A stretch of 64,000 nt of DNA from Candidula unifasciata (GCA_905116865.2 CAJHNH020006579.1:124001-188000); one strand, 5' to 3'; counted from the first letter of the stretch, positions 32,091 to 44,424 are shown. Numbers and translations: made by a program. Notes: generated by a model not told the origin, from the sequence alone.

Positions 32091-32560
32091 CAAAATCGAG
32101 GCTTAGAAATCTGTTGAAGAAACGATGAAGGGCATAGTATACTTTATTTGCACATTGTATTCCTTTGCTCAGCATGTTGGAGCAGTTGTAGTTTGCACCC
32201 AAGTAATTATAGACATATATTTCCATTCGTTTAATTTTCATATAATTGACTTGTATGTGGCCAGACTTTATATCCTTTGCTTGTCTTGTTTTTATCATTA
32301 TAATGACTGATAAGTAGTCCCATTTTGTGAGCTGCTTCATTTGAGAGAGTTAAAGTTTTTATACAATGTCTAATTAATTTTCTTCAATGATATCAATGCC
32401 ATCTGCATAACCAAGTATTCTTGTAGTTTTTTCTATAGTACACTCTTCTTTCAATTTCCTTTGGGGACAGAGCACCACCTTGCCTTTATATAAGAGTCTT
32501 CCACTTATAGTTTGGTCATGATGATTAAGTGAAATGAAACTTGCTGTAAATGTCACTTAC
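32090..32560 (-). pseudogene. Second copy of the same LINE, RT/post-RT part
   Basis: It matches 29370-30110, for example AAGGGCA-AGT-TACTTTATTTG and CATCTGCATAACCAAG-ATTCTTGTAG, in the same orientation. Directly abuts the 5' side of the first copy. Confidence 0.8.
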
Positions 32561-33689
32561 AATGTGGTGTTTCCACCACACAATTTAATGTCCTGTATGC
32601 AATCATCACACGATGCTGGCAATATCCAATACAAAAGTTATCAAATGTGCTTGATGTGTTCTTGTTTCAACAGCATTAACAGTGTTTTTTTGCCAGATAG
32701 TTAAATACTCAAGATTAAAGCCGTAAATGCCAGCATCGACACTGAACATACACAGGCTCACATTTGACACCTCTTTAAAACATGATGCCGATAGGCAGAG
32801 CAGAACTAGAGAAGAAGTTATATATTCACTATTTTTTACCACTTATGTTTTGAATATTTTCCTAATCACCTACTTATATTCTGCTTCTTTTTCCCTCACA
32901 GTGCACTTTTTTGTTTATTTTGTATAATGCAGATACAAACTTGTCACAAACATCATAAAACACTAGATAATGACCAGTCTCTTATTACAGTAAGAGAAAC
33001 ATTACAATGGATGCTCTCCTATGAACTAAACAATGGGAATTACAGTAATTCACAGAGAAGAATTATAGTCAGACGCTGTGGGGAATGAATTAACATCAAA
33101 CCAACTGATGATTCTGTAGTGTTGTTGTGGAGGACACTAATGTCAGAAAGGCCGTAGGTTTTGGCTTAATACTTGTCATGGACAAAGGAACTCAAATAGC
33201 TGGGAAGCACTGATTATGATAATTCAATAAAGGAGGCCTATAGTTAAATAAGTCCTGGGCAGGCAGGTCTAGTGGCACGGTTGGGCGGGGTGGGGGGTTG
33301 GTAAACTCATCCTAGTGATATAAGCCTAAGAAAAGTAGCTATTAGCATGGACACAGTAAGTGAAAATTGGGTTAAGTGTCACTTTTCGTGTTGCAGGAAA
33401 ATTTACCAGTCTTGTCCAGCGGCGTGAGTAACCGCAACTGGAGAATAAATCTGTGTGTGCTGAACTTTTGCAGAGTGTGGGGTAATTCACCATGTAGAAG
33501 TTTCCAAGTATCAAACCAACTGACTGATTGACTGACGTGGGTATTGTCGTCAAACAAGAAGTTATTAGTAATATAATAGTTCAGAATATTTATTCCTCCA
33601 TAGGAAGCAGTACAGTAGTTTAGCCAGGAAAATACTGGCTAAATGATTTACAGCCAGGACAATTATCGGCGACACAATTTCAAGATGTC
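32561..33689. other. Mostly unassigned
   Basis: A short palindromic block TCTCTTATTACAGTAAGAGA lies at about 32979-32998. The surrounding 45 bp recur at 36207-36251. No gene seen. Confidence 0.45.
32957..33003 (+). repeat. Short repeat with internal palindrome, copy a
   Basis: CACTAGATAATGACCAG followed by the TCTCTTATTAC-GTAAGAGA palindrome and AAACATTACA. The second copy is at 36207-36251. Possibly LTR ends. Confidence 0.5.
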
Positions 33690-33908
33690 CAGGTCAGCAG
33701 GCAAGGTGCTTTGTAATGCCGGGGTGCTGGGTTTGATCCCAGCTGCAGGCCCTGTGCCTTGCGTTAGTTTCGACAGTGGTATCAAGAAGCTGACCATCCA
33801 AAAAGCAATGGTAAACTTCTGGACATAAATATGCTTAGAAAACTCACAACAGCTAAAAAATGCTGGGGTTGGTTCTGCAATGCCCTGTAAAGGATAGGCA
33901 ACTAACAT
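33690..33908 (+). mobile_element. tRNA-derived SINE, family 1
   Basis: GTAATGCCGGGGTGCTGGGT and GTTTGATCCCAGCTGC (B-box region) are followed by the shared body and the CAACTAAC end. The A-box head is degraded. Confidence 0.8.
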
Positions 33909-36206
33909 AGCAGCATGAACTAATGACAGTATTTTAAGTGTCAGTTGAAGAATCAGCACAAGGACAAAGTGTCTGGGGATCAGAACCAGTGATCAAGTAT
34001 CAGTACATCATGCCCAGATCAGCACCAGTGAGTAATCCAGTCCTGTCTTGACCAAAAGTAGACAAGCCAGAATATCGATGGAGATGGAGGCAGGATCAGC
34101 CATTAGGAACAGCGAAGGAGATTTATATAATTATATTATTTGTATACTAATTTATCTTTTTATTTCAAATTAGTTACATATTTGATTACTGTATGATTAA
34201 TTGACAGAATTACCACACCAGAAACATAGTTTAAAAATTATTAAAATTGATTAAGCTGCTTAAAAGTTAGAATATATTAGATTTATTGAGTAGATATCAA
34301 AGAGAAGTTTTTTCTTTGCTAAAATTTGCATCTGGTTAATCTGTTGGGTGTGACAGTTTAGGTTTATATTGCTTTACAATTTAAATTATCATAACATTTT
34401 TCTACCTGGCTGATTTAACAAGGTGTGATACATTTTGGTATTCTCGATCAGACACAAGTGAAATAAAGCATCAAGTATAGAGGTGTATTGCAATCTGGTC
34501 AGTATATGCAAGTCTAGCTTCTTTTACTTACAGCCTTACACACTTTACAGTCTGGTTTGTACCCTGGCTTTCACATCTAACAAAAATTGGTGCTCAGTTA
34601 ATCGTTATGCTGTGATGTGTAATCTTGAAGGTGTTACATTGTGCGGAAAATTAGCAGGTCCAATATCAGCAAGGCTGACATCATACCTGAACCTCTTTGC
34701 TGTGATCTTATACATAGATTTGGTGAAATGTCAAAAAGGACTCAACGCTCAAAGGATTATAGCTATTGTACTTAGCCTCAATAAGTTTGAAATGTTGGAC
34801 TAATCAAACTTCATAATATAAATGCTAACATAAATGCCAGAGTATATTTCTGGGTGTTACTATTACACCAGTTCAAGTTTGATATCCTACATGAGAGGGG
34901 AGTGGACAACCAGATTCTGGATATTATGTCTAGCTGTAGAAACAACAATGTGAAGGAATCAGAAGGAAGATAATAAGGAAAAAGAGAATTAAATTATTTT
35001 TTATAACCTGAAAAGTTGGAGAAAATAAAGTAAAGACTCGAGAGTAAAACAGTACTAAAGGATTATAATAAATACTAACACAAGGTTAATGAAGGTGCTG
35101 CTCCTAACAATATAAAGCTACATAAATGTAAAGTTGTATTATGTGATTATGTTAAATTGTTTACATGTTAAGAGAACATAAAATGACAAAAACATATAGA
35201 ATTTACTATTAAATATATTGATGTAACTGTGTTTATAAATGTATAGTATGTCATATTGCCAAATTTTGAAGTTCTCAAAAAGCTTGTCATGTTTATAATC
35301 CAAGAGGATAGACAAATGCCTGCCTGCAGCAGATAGCCATAAACTGGAATGGACTATGGGTGTAGTCTTGATTCTTTGTGACCTTATAAGTCTTCTTTTA
35401 GAGCCAACTTTTGGACTTCCGCATTGTTAGAGGAACACGTTGGAGTGTTGAGCCTATAAACATATTACCAAAAGTTGTCATGGAAAATAAAAAGAGATGT
35501 TACAGCTGTGCTACAAGTCATGAAATACATGGTACAATGCCAGATAACAGCTATGAGCAAAAGAATGATTGGTAAAAGCAAGGCAACAGAATGTTGAATG
35601 TTTTGGTATGCGAGCATGGAAAACAAACTGCACATTTGTGTGTGTGCGTGCATGTGAGTGTGTGTGTGTAAGTGGGTCTCAGGGGAGGAGAGACGTAGTG
35701 ATATGAAATAGAGTATTAAAGTAAGGGGTTTAACTGGGTGTTAGAATCAGGGAAACCCTAGGCTGCAAAATATGAAATCAGAATGAGAGAGTGAAACCTT
35801 GTGAATGTGTGAGTGGACTTGGAAACACAGGATAACTGAGGGAATAGCCAAATAGTAATAGGGCCCCAGAGCTGGAGGGTGTGAAAGCTGATTATCTGCA
35901 TCAAAGCTACATTGAATGAAGGTTGAGAGTAAGGTAATGCTGATGTGTTCCTACTGAGTGCTGACTGGGTCGTGTATATGTCAATGATGGATACTGAAGG
36001 TTTGTGATCCGAAGTGCGGATAAGTGGAACCCGGATGTGTGAAGTAAGTGTCATGCTGTAGACTGTTGCTAGGCTGTTTGTTAGACTGGAGGACAGTCTT
36101 TTCTAGCTCATGTGTTGTGATTAATAAATGTGAAACTGTTAACAACTGGTGTCTACTGTTTTGTGGAGAAGTTGCAGGTGCTGACTGGAGAGAAACTCCG
36201 TGTGAA
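33909..36206. other. Mostly unassigned; faint LINE trace
   Basis: Around 34715-34770, TGTCAAAAAGGACTCAACGC resembles TGCCAAAAAGGACTTAGTGC of the RNase H LINE, so a small fragment may be present. The last part (about 35950-36250) carries AATAAATG and could be an LTR. Neither is firm. Confidence 0.35.
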
Positions 36207-36251
36207 CACTAGACAACGACTAATCTCTTATTACAATAAGAGAAACATCAC
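36207..36251 (+). repeat. Short repeat with internal palindrome, copy b
   Basis: Second copy of 32957-33003. The pogo element begins about 10 bp after it. Confidence 0.5.
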
Positions 36252-36261
36252 AAGCCATAGA

Positions 36262-37670
36262 CAGTCGAATCCACTTAAGTCGAACTCGGATAAGTCACAT
36301 TTTGGTTAAATCAATATGACCAGCTTAGTCCCAGCAATTTTCCTTCTTTATATTAGTATTTAAAATCCTGAGAAGTTGAATTTGGTTAACTCGAATATTT
36401 GGATAAGTCAAATGTAAAAAAAATTCCGACTATATACACGTCCCTGTAAAGTCAAACTTTTCATTATCACTATGTAAGAAAAATTCATTTCATCAAAAAT
36501 TTTCTTTAGTCAGCCCGGAAAATAACGTGAAATCTCCCAGCTACAATATCTCGCTACACACAATATTAATATAGGTGAGTTAGGATCTGCCTATCCAAGC
36601 ATGCAAAGACTACTGTTGGCAGAATGCGCGGAGGAATCCATATGTGGTTCAACGGGCAAGAAGGCTACACTAGCAAAACACTGTGGAGCGCATAGAGCAT
36701 GGCAAGGCATGTAGAACACCCTGGTCATTCACTGCACCTAGACATATCTCCAGTCGCCCTGACTCTGTTTTGCCACTGGACCCAGATATGACTTAGGCGA
36801 GAGAGGTCGACGACACTGCGCAACTCTTCCTCACTTTAATCCAAGTCACCGCGCAAGTCACTCTTTCATGCTCATTCCCTGTTCCCACTTATCGGGCTTG
36901 CAACGGCCTCATCAGCCATCTTTTAATCATACTTGATGAAAAAGAGTGGTCATCATCATCTTGATGGACAACACACACACATTAATAATGGCAGCTGGTG
37001 CTCAAAAGCTGACTAGTTTAACTTTAAAAAGAAAGACTGAACAGTTGAAAGAGACTAACATAGTGGGAAGAAGAAAATGGATATAGCTAGGGAATATGGT
37101 ATTCCAAGCTCGATGCTTTCTGGCATTTTAAAGTATAAGGAACGCTACAGAACATTGTTTTTTTTAGTGTAAAATCAACAGTGACAGACAGTGATATAGA
37201 ACTGCGACATGCGATTGTTGATGTTGCCCTTTAAAATAGTTAACTGAGCTTAGATCGGCAAATGTACTCACGAAAAGCCCATTAATTATGGCAAAAGCAG
37301 AGAAATTTGCACGTCTCGAAGGTCAGACAGACTGGAAATGTAGTGCTGACTGGTTCGATTGTTTCAAAAATGCTACTGCATAATATTTTTCAGTCCAAGA
37401 AGCAGAGCAAATTACAAATTTTTTCTGTATTTAATTTCTAAATTTTCTGTTGGTTTTAATGTTATACCTTCTAAAATATTTCTGACATTGTATTGCTATT
37501 TATTTGTTTAATTATGGTGTTTCCTAACTGGTATCATTGTTTTAGTCAATGCTACTGCTCAGTTTTTGTGTACATTCTCAGCTGTGTGAGTTGTCTGGAT
37601 AAGTAGAACTCCTGATAAGTGAAAGCATTTTCTTAGGTCCCTGCAACTTCTACTTATCCAGACTGGACTG
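36262..37670 (+). mobile_element. pogo/Tigger-like DNA transposon
   Basis: The left end is CAGTCGAATCCACTTAAGTC. The right end, inverted, is CAGTCCAGTCTGGATAAGT, and TA follows it at 37671. The plus strand holds a CENP-B-like HTH remnant: DIAREYGIPSSMLSGILK near 37080, and ANVLTKSPLIMAKAEKFARL plus DWKCSADWFDCFK near 37260-37370, the second DNA-binding helix region. The DDE catalytic domain is absent, so this is a deletion derivative. Confidence 0.82.
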
Positions 37671-38221
37671 TAGCAGTTATATTAAGGTACCGCAAAACAT
37701 CTATAAAAGATGCAGTAACTGTACAAATGGGTAATTCTGCCTCTGGCCAACAGTTGGGCAATAACAAGGCATTTGAAAATTTAACTTAAAAGCTCTTAGA
37801 AATCTGGACTCAGGTGTGACTCTGCAAAGAAGGATGCTTTATTTTTTTTTAAAGAAGGCAAACAACTTTCAGTTGTAAAATTTTCTGAAAATCTTTGATT
37901 GAATCATCTGAATAAAGTTAAAAATAAATGTTAAATCTATATTAATAAAAATGTTAATTTTCCGATGTTGTTATTCCTAAACACGGAAACTACTGAACCG
38001 ATTGCTTTCAAATTTGCACACAACGTTGCCTTCAACTCCAAGCGTGATTTTTTTGTCAGAAAATCGCAGAAAACATGAACAATGTAGCTCCAGCAACGGT
38101 CAAATCATCATCTGTTTCGTTGCCGGCCCGGATTTCTTTTTAGTTGATTGGCTATTTTTGGTTGCCGAGCTCTTATTGAACTTTGCATTATTATATAATC
38201 TCATTTCCACTATCTGTTTGA

Positions 38222-38296
38222 GTGTTTGGTAGCGTAGTTGGTAACTATTCTGCTTATCATGCAGGTGACCCGCGTTCGATTGCCCGCTAGGTAATA
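38222..38296 (+). repeat. tRNA-like module in Helitron
   Basis: TGGTAGCGTAGTTGG fits the A-box consensus, and GCGTTCGATTGCC fits a B box. Between them, TCTGC/GCAGG can pair around a 7-nt loop with ATC at the anticodon positions. The acceptor stem is not convincing. A relic, not a functional tRNA call. Confidence 0.6.
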
Positions 38297-39119
38297 TAAT
38301 ATTTTTTTTAGCCCCTAACTGGGCGGCTGGCATGTTGTATTGTGGTTTATGGCTAGGCTGCGATATCTATGCCTTTTTCGGTTTGGGGTTTACAGCTAGC
38401 CTGTGACAGCCGCGACAGAATGCTCAATAGTCATGTCACGGGTATTCTTCGTTCGCCCTAGAGAGGGCCGTTGGCACGTTGTGTTGTGGTTTACAGCTAG
38501 GCTGCGATATCTGTGTCTTTCGCCCAAAGACATCCGATTTCAGTTAAGTCCCAATGAGCCTCCCCGCGACGCTTCTCAATTAAAAACTATTCGGCGATGA
38601 CAGAAACTGTTACCTAAGACGGCCTACAGTCCAGTTTAGTTTGGGTGGACACAGATGCCAAGGTCAGTTAAAAATCACTCCTTCGGAGAGGGAGAGGTGA
38701 CGGGTGCGGGGTATTTTTCTCTGCTATTTGTGAGTATAGTGTACTTTTCACTGTGGGTTCCATCATTGGTTACGTGATGAAGTTTTTTTAAATTTCTATG
38801 TCGGGGGCAACATTAAACTAAATAGTCCGTGGCGACAGCATGCGGCGGTAACTCCTCTTTTCTACTCCAACCTACACAGTCTGTAGTGACAGTTTTTGTT
38901 GTTGTTGTTGTTGCTGTTGTTGTTGTGATGGTGGTGGTTGCAGTAGTACTGGTACTGGATGGGTGATTTGGTAGCTGTTACACTGGCTACATTTACTTCT
39001 CTGTGCAAGTTAATGTTTCCTATTTAAGTCTGGGTGGACACGGATACCAAGCTCAATTTAGTTACAATATTTCGTCACACGGTGACTTTCCCATCCTTCG
39101 GAGAGGATGATATGATTGT

Positions 39120-39690
39120 GGGGGGGGGGGGGGGTTATGTCAGACACAGTTAGCTGAGAGAGCTTAAAATATGATTTTAACGTTCTTATTTCTTAGCTAC
39201 TTCTATTTTAATAATTTCGCCAGGTGATGATTTTTAAATCCTTTGGAGAGGGAAATATGATGGGGAAAAGGGGGGGGGGGGTTGGGAAGGGGGGGGGTTA
39301 AGCCAAACACAGTTAGCTGAGAGAGCTAAAAATATTATTTTTAGGTTCTCATTTCTTAACTTTTTCTATTTTAATAATTTGGCCATGGATGATTTTTCAG
39401 TCATTCAGAGAGGGAGATATGACTTCGCAAGGTAATGATTTTTCAATCTTTCGGAGAGGGATATATGATTGGGGAAGGTGGGGGTTATGCCAGACACAGT
39501 TAGCTGAGAGAGCTTAACATATTATTTTAAAGTTCTCATTTCTTAACTATTTCTATTTTACTAATTTTGCCAGGTGATGATTTTTCAATACTTCGGAGAG
39601 GGAGATATGACTGGGTCGAAGGTAAAGGAGGAGGGGGTGTGGGGGGGGGGGGGGGATATGACATACACTGTTAGCTGAGAGCTATTTTCT
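39120..39690 (+). repeat. Tandem units of about 160-190 bp with poly-G
   Basis: CAGACACAGTTAGCTGAGAG (or close variant) recurs at about 39143, 39304, 39491 and 39661. Each unit is preceded by TTCGGAGAGGG and a G-run of up to 17. Confidence 0.85.
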
Positions 39691-39984
39691 TTCCTCTCCA
39701 TTTCACCATTCTGGGCCACAGCAACGCGTGGCCGGGTACAGCTAGCAACAGATAAAACTCTTGAAAATCTTTGCTTTTAAACAACTGCTGGAATCACTAT
39801 TTTTTTTTTCCCTGACTGATTAATTTCTACATATTCTTTAACTGAGTTACCCTTAAATGTATTTTTTTTAAATACACTACTAAACAAGGTTATTATAACA
39901 ACTTAAACAATGAACAGATGCAAATATATTACTGACAGTGCTAAAGACTACAGTGTTATATTAACCATCTAACTTCCCCTAGTA

Positions 39985-40335
39985 TTGTTTATATTCTTAT
40001 ATGTATGTGATAGTTGGACTCTCAATGTGGAAATGGAGAGAAGGATTCAGGATTTTGAATATAAATACTACTGACAAATTCAATTCTACGAGTTAGTTTT
40101 TTAGAACACAAACCTAACAAATATGTCAAGAGTCAAAATAAAAAAATTTCGCAGGACATCAGGAGCCTCTCTTGGCAGTCGTTAAATGTCACAAGCTAGC
40201 TTGGTTTTGGGCACATGGTGAGACATGATTTGATTGCAAAGAAGTGCTTAAAGAAACCTTGGGGACACAGTCAAATGAGGAGGGCAAAGAAGAACTTGGA
40301 ATGACAACATCAAGAATAGACAGTACTGTTATCAT
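39985..40335 (+). pseudogene. LINE C-terminal remnant
   Basis: The translation gives SWTLNVEMERRIQDFE, then RRKLAWFGHMVRHDLIAKK-like codons, then RRAKKNLE near the end. This is the post-RT region of a LINE common in marine invertebrates. Frameshifted. Confidence 0.7.
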
Positions 40336-40469
40336 TCACTTGTTCAACAAGCGGAAGACAGAGAAAGATGGCAGGTTTTGTGTGTTAGTGCCTCCATCAA
40401 TACACCCAACGGGTCGAGGGTTATGATGTTAACTTCCCCTGCTATGTTCAGGAGCCCCTTTGTGTGGTG

Positions 40470-40650
40470 GTGGGGGGTGGGGGAGGGGGGTAGTGACGAG
40501 GGAATAGATCTGCTGCCTTCTAAACAAGCTTGTTTTAAAAGTGCATTTGCCTCCAAAGTAAAAAACCAATAGTCTGCATACAAGTAAACTAGACTTGTAA
40601 AACAGATATGCACACAAAAAATTGAGTTCTGAAAAAAGACTTAAGTCGAG
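40470..40650. repeat. G-rich run and partial repeat R1
   Basis: A GGTGGGGG-rich run at about 40468-40492, then CAATAGTCTGCATACAAGTA and GAGTTCTGAAAAAAGACT, matching the second half of R1 at 9178-9425. Confidence 0.55.
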
Positions 40651-40902
40651 AAGTTGATCAGCAACCAGAACTCTGTGGCAGAGTTTACAGCCAGCAAAAC
40701 CAATGGTCTTTATGAAAAACAGCAGTACTGATCTAACTGCCTCTTTTATTATTAAGGAATTCTGCATGGTTTCAGTTTTATTCTCTTATTTTAAACATAT
40801 GACAATTTAAAAACATTAAATGTTGGCATAATTTTGCTTTGCAGACAATGAAGAAATTTAACAAAATCAGACAATGAAGAAATTTTACAATATACTTCTT
40901 AC

Positions 40903-40997
40903 TAGTTATTTCCAAGCTGCTTTATCAGCTGTGCATCCAAGTAGTCCATCAGTTCCTCATCGCTCCATTCATCACCAACAAATGTAGGACCAACATC
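40903..40997 (-). CDS. GCHFR: GTP cyclohydrolase I feedback regulatory protein, exon 2
   Basis: A 95-bp minus-strand exon encoding DVGPTFVGDEWSDEELMDYL followed by DAQLIKQLGNN plus two bases (TA). VGPT-VGDE-SD-ELM--L and LGNN are the signature of the N-terminal half of GFRP. The acceptor is CATCTAG, phase 0, placed just after the expected N-terminal strand encoded by exon 1. The donor TA|GTAAGA leaves phase 2, which fits the exon at 29193 exactly. The exon encoding the N-terminal TQIRM-like strand was looked for to the right and not found. It may lie beyond 64000 or be missed because it is so short. Confidence 0.93.
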
Positions 40998-41429
40998 CTA
41001 GATGGAGTTACACATGATAAACTAATTATAATAATTGACTACTAATGAGATTGTTGACACTAAATGAACTGTACTGCCCCATCTTTTACAATGGTAAGTT
41101 AAATGGTGGCAACAATAATGTTCATTATAGATATGAAATGCTTCAGCCACATTTTCTGAATAACATATAAACATAAAATTATAGTGATGCACAGAAAAGC
41201 ATATAATCAGCTGATTTCTGAGGACATGCATATTTGAGTACAGCATAATTACATCACCTAGAAGTCCATGATGTTTTCCACATAAAGCAAAAAATGTGTA
41301 GTCATGTTGAAATCTCTGATACAAACACATTTACAGAATTTCTGCACAAATTATTCAGTAAAGTCTGGAAAAAAATACCAGAAGATCACACACATATAAA
41401 AGTTAAAGGTGAGAGGATCAACTTCACTG
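40998..41429. other. No recognisable feature (GCHFR intron 1 side)
   Basis: AT-rich DNA. A TQICM-like codon run near 41235 resembles the GFRP N-terminus by chance but lacks a donor or usable start. Confidence 0.4.
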
Positions 41430-41632
41430 CACTGGGTTTTATCCCATATGGCTCAGACTCTATCCGCAGAACAGCGAGCTGCCTGCCAAGAGCATCACAC
41501 AGAGTATGACCTCCATAGCTCTGGCGACGATCCCCGTAAAAATTGCACTCATAAACTGAATGGCGCCGCCATGAAATGAACCCACAACTTTCAGAGAAAA
41601 TGGTTTGACCACTTCACCATGGAGACCCACCA
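41430..41632 (-). mobile_element. tRNA-derived SINE, family 4
   Basis: The minus strand has CATGGTGAAGTGGTCAAACC (A-box side) and GTGGGTTCATTTCATGG (B-box side), with the body shared with 11165-11370. Confidence 0.7.
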
Positions 41633-41639
41633 TCACAAA

Positions 41640-43905
41640 CACAATAAGGTGACATGCAGGAGTGTGAAAACTATAGGGGAATTATGCTGCTTTGCATGTC
41701 TGGAAAAACAATATTAAGTAGGATTATTTTGAAAAAACTAAAGATGCCACTGATAAACAGATACGGGATGAAAATGCAGGTTTTTTTGGGCATAAAAAAT
41801 CCTGTACTGACCAGTTAGCCTCAGTATGCATAATATTGGCAGCAAACAGCAGCTTTAAGAATTAACAACTGTTTAGGTACATTTCAAAGCATAAAGAGGG
41901 CCCTACGACAAGGATGTGTACTGTCACCTGATTTTGTTTTCAATATACAGTGAATATATAATGAGATCTTTAATTGGTATGCCTGGAATTGTGGTTGGTG
42001 GGCACAATATAAACAGTTTACGTCATGCTGATGACACAGTCTTGATAGAAACAAGTCAGAAATAACTACAGGAAATGATAGACATTGTGGTGTTAGAAAG
42101 TGGAAGAGTGGGCCTCAGTTTGAATAATGGGAAGACAGAAGTATTGGTGGTATCAAAGAAACAAATTATTCCTAAGTGTGTAATAAAAGTTGATGGTGTT
42201 ATTTTAGGACAAGTACAGAAATTTAAGTATCTGGGCACATGGATAACATCAGATGGAAGATGCATAACTGAGATAAAAAATAGAATAGGACAGGCAAAAA
42301 CTGCATTTTATGAAATGATAAACATCTTGTCCAATTTATCCTTGTCATTAGGAGTTAGAAAAATAATTCTTGCTTGCTATATACATCCAGTTTTAACATA
42401 TGGCTGTGAATCCTGGACAATCGGTAGGTAGGCCAAACAATTTTTTTGAGGCTTCAGATTTATGGTTTTACAGAAGAATGCTTAGGATACCTTGGATAGC
42501 CAAAAAGAGCAACCAAGAGGTTTTAAATGAGGCGGGAGCCCGAAGACAACTTATCACAGACATCAGAAGGAGACAGTCATAATTTTTCGGCCATGTTATG
42601 AGAAGAGGGAAAATAGAACATGTTGTGACCACTGGAAAGATCTGTGGAAGGAGGGATAGAGGAAGACAACGAGAGAAGATGCTTGATGACAGTCTTGTTG
42701 CATGACATAGAGGTGTGTCGGCACACGAACTGATACATGCTGCAGGAGATCGCAGATTGTGGAGATTCATGATCGCCCACGCCAGTCGACAAGGCACCTG
42801 ATGATGGTGATGATGATGATGCATAATAACAGAGCAAAGTATTGAGCTGTATTCACCAGTCTGTATTGGATTCGTAGACTATGGAAAAAAAAGGTTGACA
42901 GCATTGATAGGAAATCTCTCTGGAAATTGACGAGGCATTACGGGATACAAGAGAAAATAATTAACCTGTTAAAGGCCACATATAAAGACATAAAAATGCC
43001 AAGTTGTTCATGAGGAAAAAACTAACAGATACATTTTAAGTAAGAACAGGTGTACGACAGAAATCCTTTTTGTCACCTCTAGTATTTTTACTGGCAAGAC
43101 TGGATGATGAAGCCAATAATGGCTACTATCAGGAATTAAATTCATTGGAACCCTAGAATGATTATCTGGTATTCGCTGATGGCATCTCTCTCTTACACCA
43201 TTAAGGGAAACAGATGCAAGATACATTAAATATACTTGATGAGAGACCACAACAATCAGGTCTTAAAAATCCATAAGGAAAAACAAAGGTAATGAGAATA
43301 AATTAGGCAAACAGTAATCCAGTTTCTCTTGGTGATACCGCACACTAATATGTGAAGTAATGTACCTATTTAGGCAGTAATGTAGATAAAGCAGGGGAAC
43401 TGATAGAGATGTTAAAATACAGATTGCAAGATGAGTTTTAATAGCATTAGGAATTTGTGGAAGTCGAAGGAAATTAAAGCTTATACTAAACTCAAAGTAT
43501 TTAACTCTAATATCAATGCAGTACTGTTGTATGGAGTGGAAATATGGGGAACTAAAATAATTACTAATATATTACAAACATTCATTAACTAGTGCTAGCA
43601 TCAAACAGAGGGAATTTAATATAATTATTATTGTGGAGCTTTGAGAGAGAACTAGACAAATTCCAGTGAATGAAGAGGTGAAGAAAAATTGGTGGCATTG
43701 GATAGGGCAAAATTTAATAAAACCTGAGTACAACGTAACTAAAAGGGCTTTACACTTAAATCCCAATGGGGCACAGATATAAAGACAGTAAAAAAAAAAA
43801 ACCAAACATGGAGAAGGGAACAAGAAAGTGATGTTAAAAAAGATGGGGAGGAAATGAGGTAAGCTGCATGCAATATAAAAGAACAGGGCGACTTATGAGG
43901 TGGTT
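41640..43905 (+). mobile_element. Old LINE split by a younger RTE copy
   Basis: On the left, CENYRGIMLLCMSGKTILSR leads to a region reading CTDQLASVCIIL. After the RTE copy the same LINE resumes: FVDYGKK, HYGIQEKIINLLKATYKDIK, VRTGVRQKSFLSPLVF, FADGISLLH and, near the end, PVNEEVKKNWWHWIGQNLIK. These are consecutive RT and post-RT motifs of a LINE common in molluscs and flatworms. FADG replaces FADD at the catalytic site, and stops are frequent. Confidence 0.85.
41835..42818 (+). mobile_element. 5'-truncated RTE copy nested in old LINE
   Basis: Begins at the WQQTAA codons of the RTE reverse transcriptase and ends in the TGATGATGGTGATGATGATG tail. Flanked by ATGCATAAT at 41826-41834 and 42819-42827. 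It carries the same TAA (42580) before FFGHVMRRGK as the 4.6 kb copy. Frameshifts near 41937 and 42430. Confidence 0.92.
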
Positions 43906-44424
43906 GGGGGCCCATGCTCTACTGAAAGATAAGAGTCAGAAAAATAAGAAAAAAAAGTTGTGTAATTATATGGAAAGAACAATGATGGAAGACACAGTTC
44001 CTGGAAGAAAATGAATATGTCAGCACAACTCTGGGCAGGCCATAGGAGACAGTGCTCTTGTAGTTTACATATATTCAGCAATATTATAATATATGAAGCA
44101 AGGTAACTGGCAAAGGATCAAGTAGCTTTCTTGCAGGCTGTAATGGGACTTTCTCAAAGGAGTTGCTATCTGATGATAATAAAGATAATATCATGGTACA
44201 CACTGCTTAAGCATTAAGCTTTGTATATACTATATAAAAGAAAATGAAGTAGAAACACATTATTTAACCACAACTTTTTATAACGTTTTTCAACATTCTA
44301 AAAGTTCAGGAATAACCTCATAACAGTATAACAAGAACAAAATGCTGCCCCTACTGGGCTTTGAAGTGTACTAAGCACAATGCCATCATCGCTCTGCTTA
44401 AATTAATACTGTTTATAGACTAAG
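43906..44424. other. No recognisable feature
   Basis: AT-rich, possibly further decayed LINE sequence at its left edge. Confidence 0.35.

Larger units (their letters stand above)
37936..39745 (+). mobile_element. Non-autonomous Helitron with internal repeats
   Basis: Starts TCTATATTAATAAAAATG after A, and ends CTAG at 39742-39745. A GGCCAC/GTGGCC hairpin lies about 9 bp upstream of the end, the same as in the 129-769 element. It holds a tRNA-like module (38222-38296) and about four diverged tandem units (39120-39690). No helicase coding. Confidence 0.85.
29194..40902 (-). other. GCHFR: GCHFR intron 2, filled with transposable elements
   Basis: GT at 40901-40902 and AG at 29194-29195 (minus strand) give consistent phase on both sides. 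The intron contains LINEs (29.3-32.6 kb), an SINE (33.7 kb), a pogo element (36.3-37.7 kb), a Helitron (37.9-39.7 kb) and a LINE 3' end (40.0-40.3 kb). Confidence 0.85.

Noticed and set aside
38222..38296. Functional tRNA gene
   Set aside because: A and B boxes and an anticodon arm are visible, but no acceptor stem forms and the copies vary. Treated as a relic inside a Helitron.
41210..41250. Possible GCHFR exon 1 (TQICM-like codons)
   Set aside because: No in-frame Met-Pro-Tyr start, a stop just upstream and no GT after the Met codon. Likely chance.
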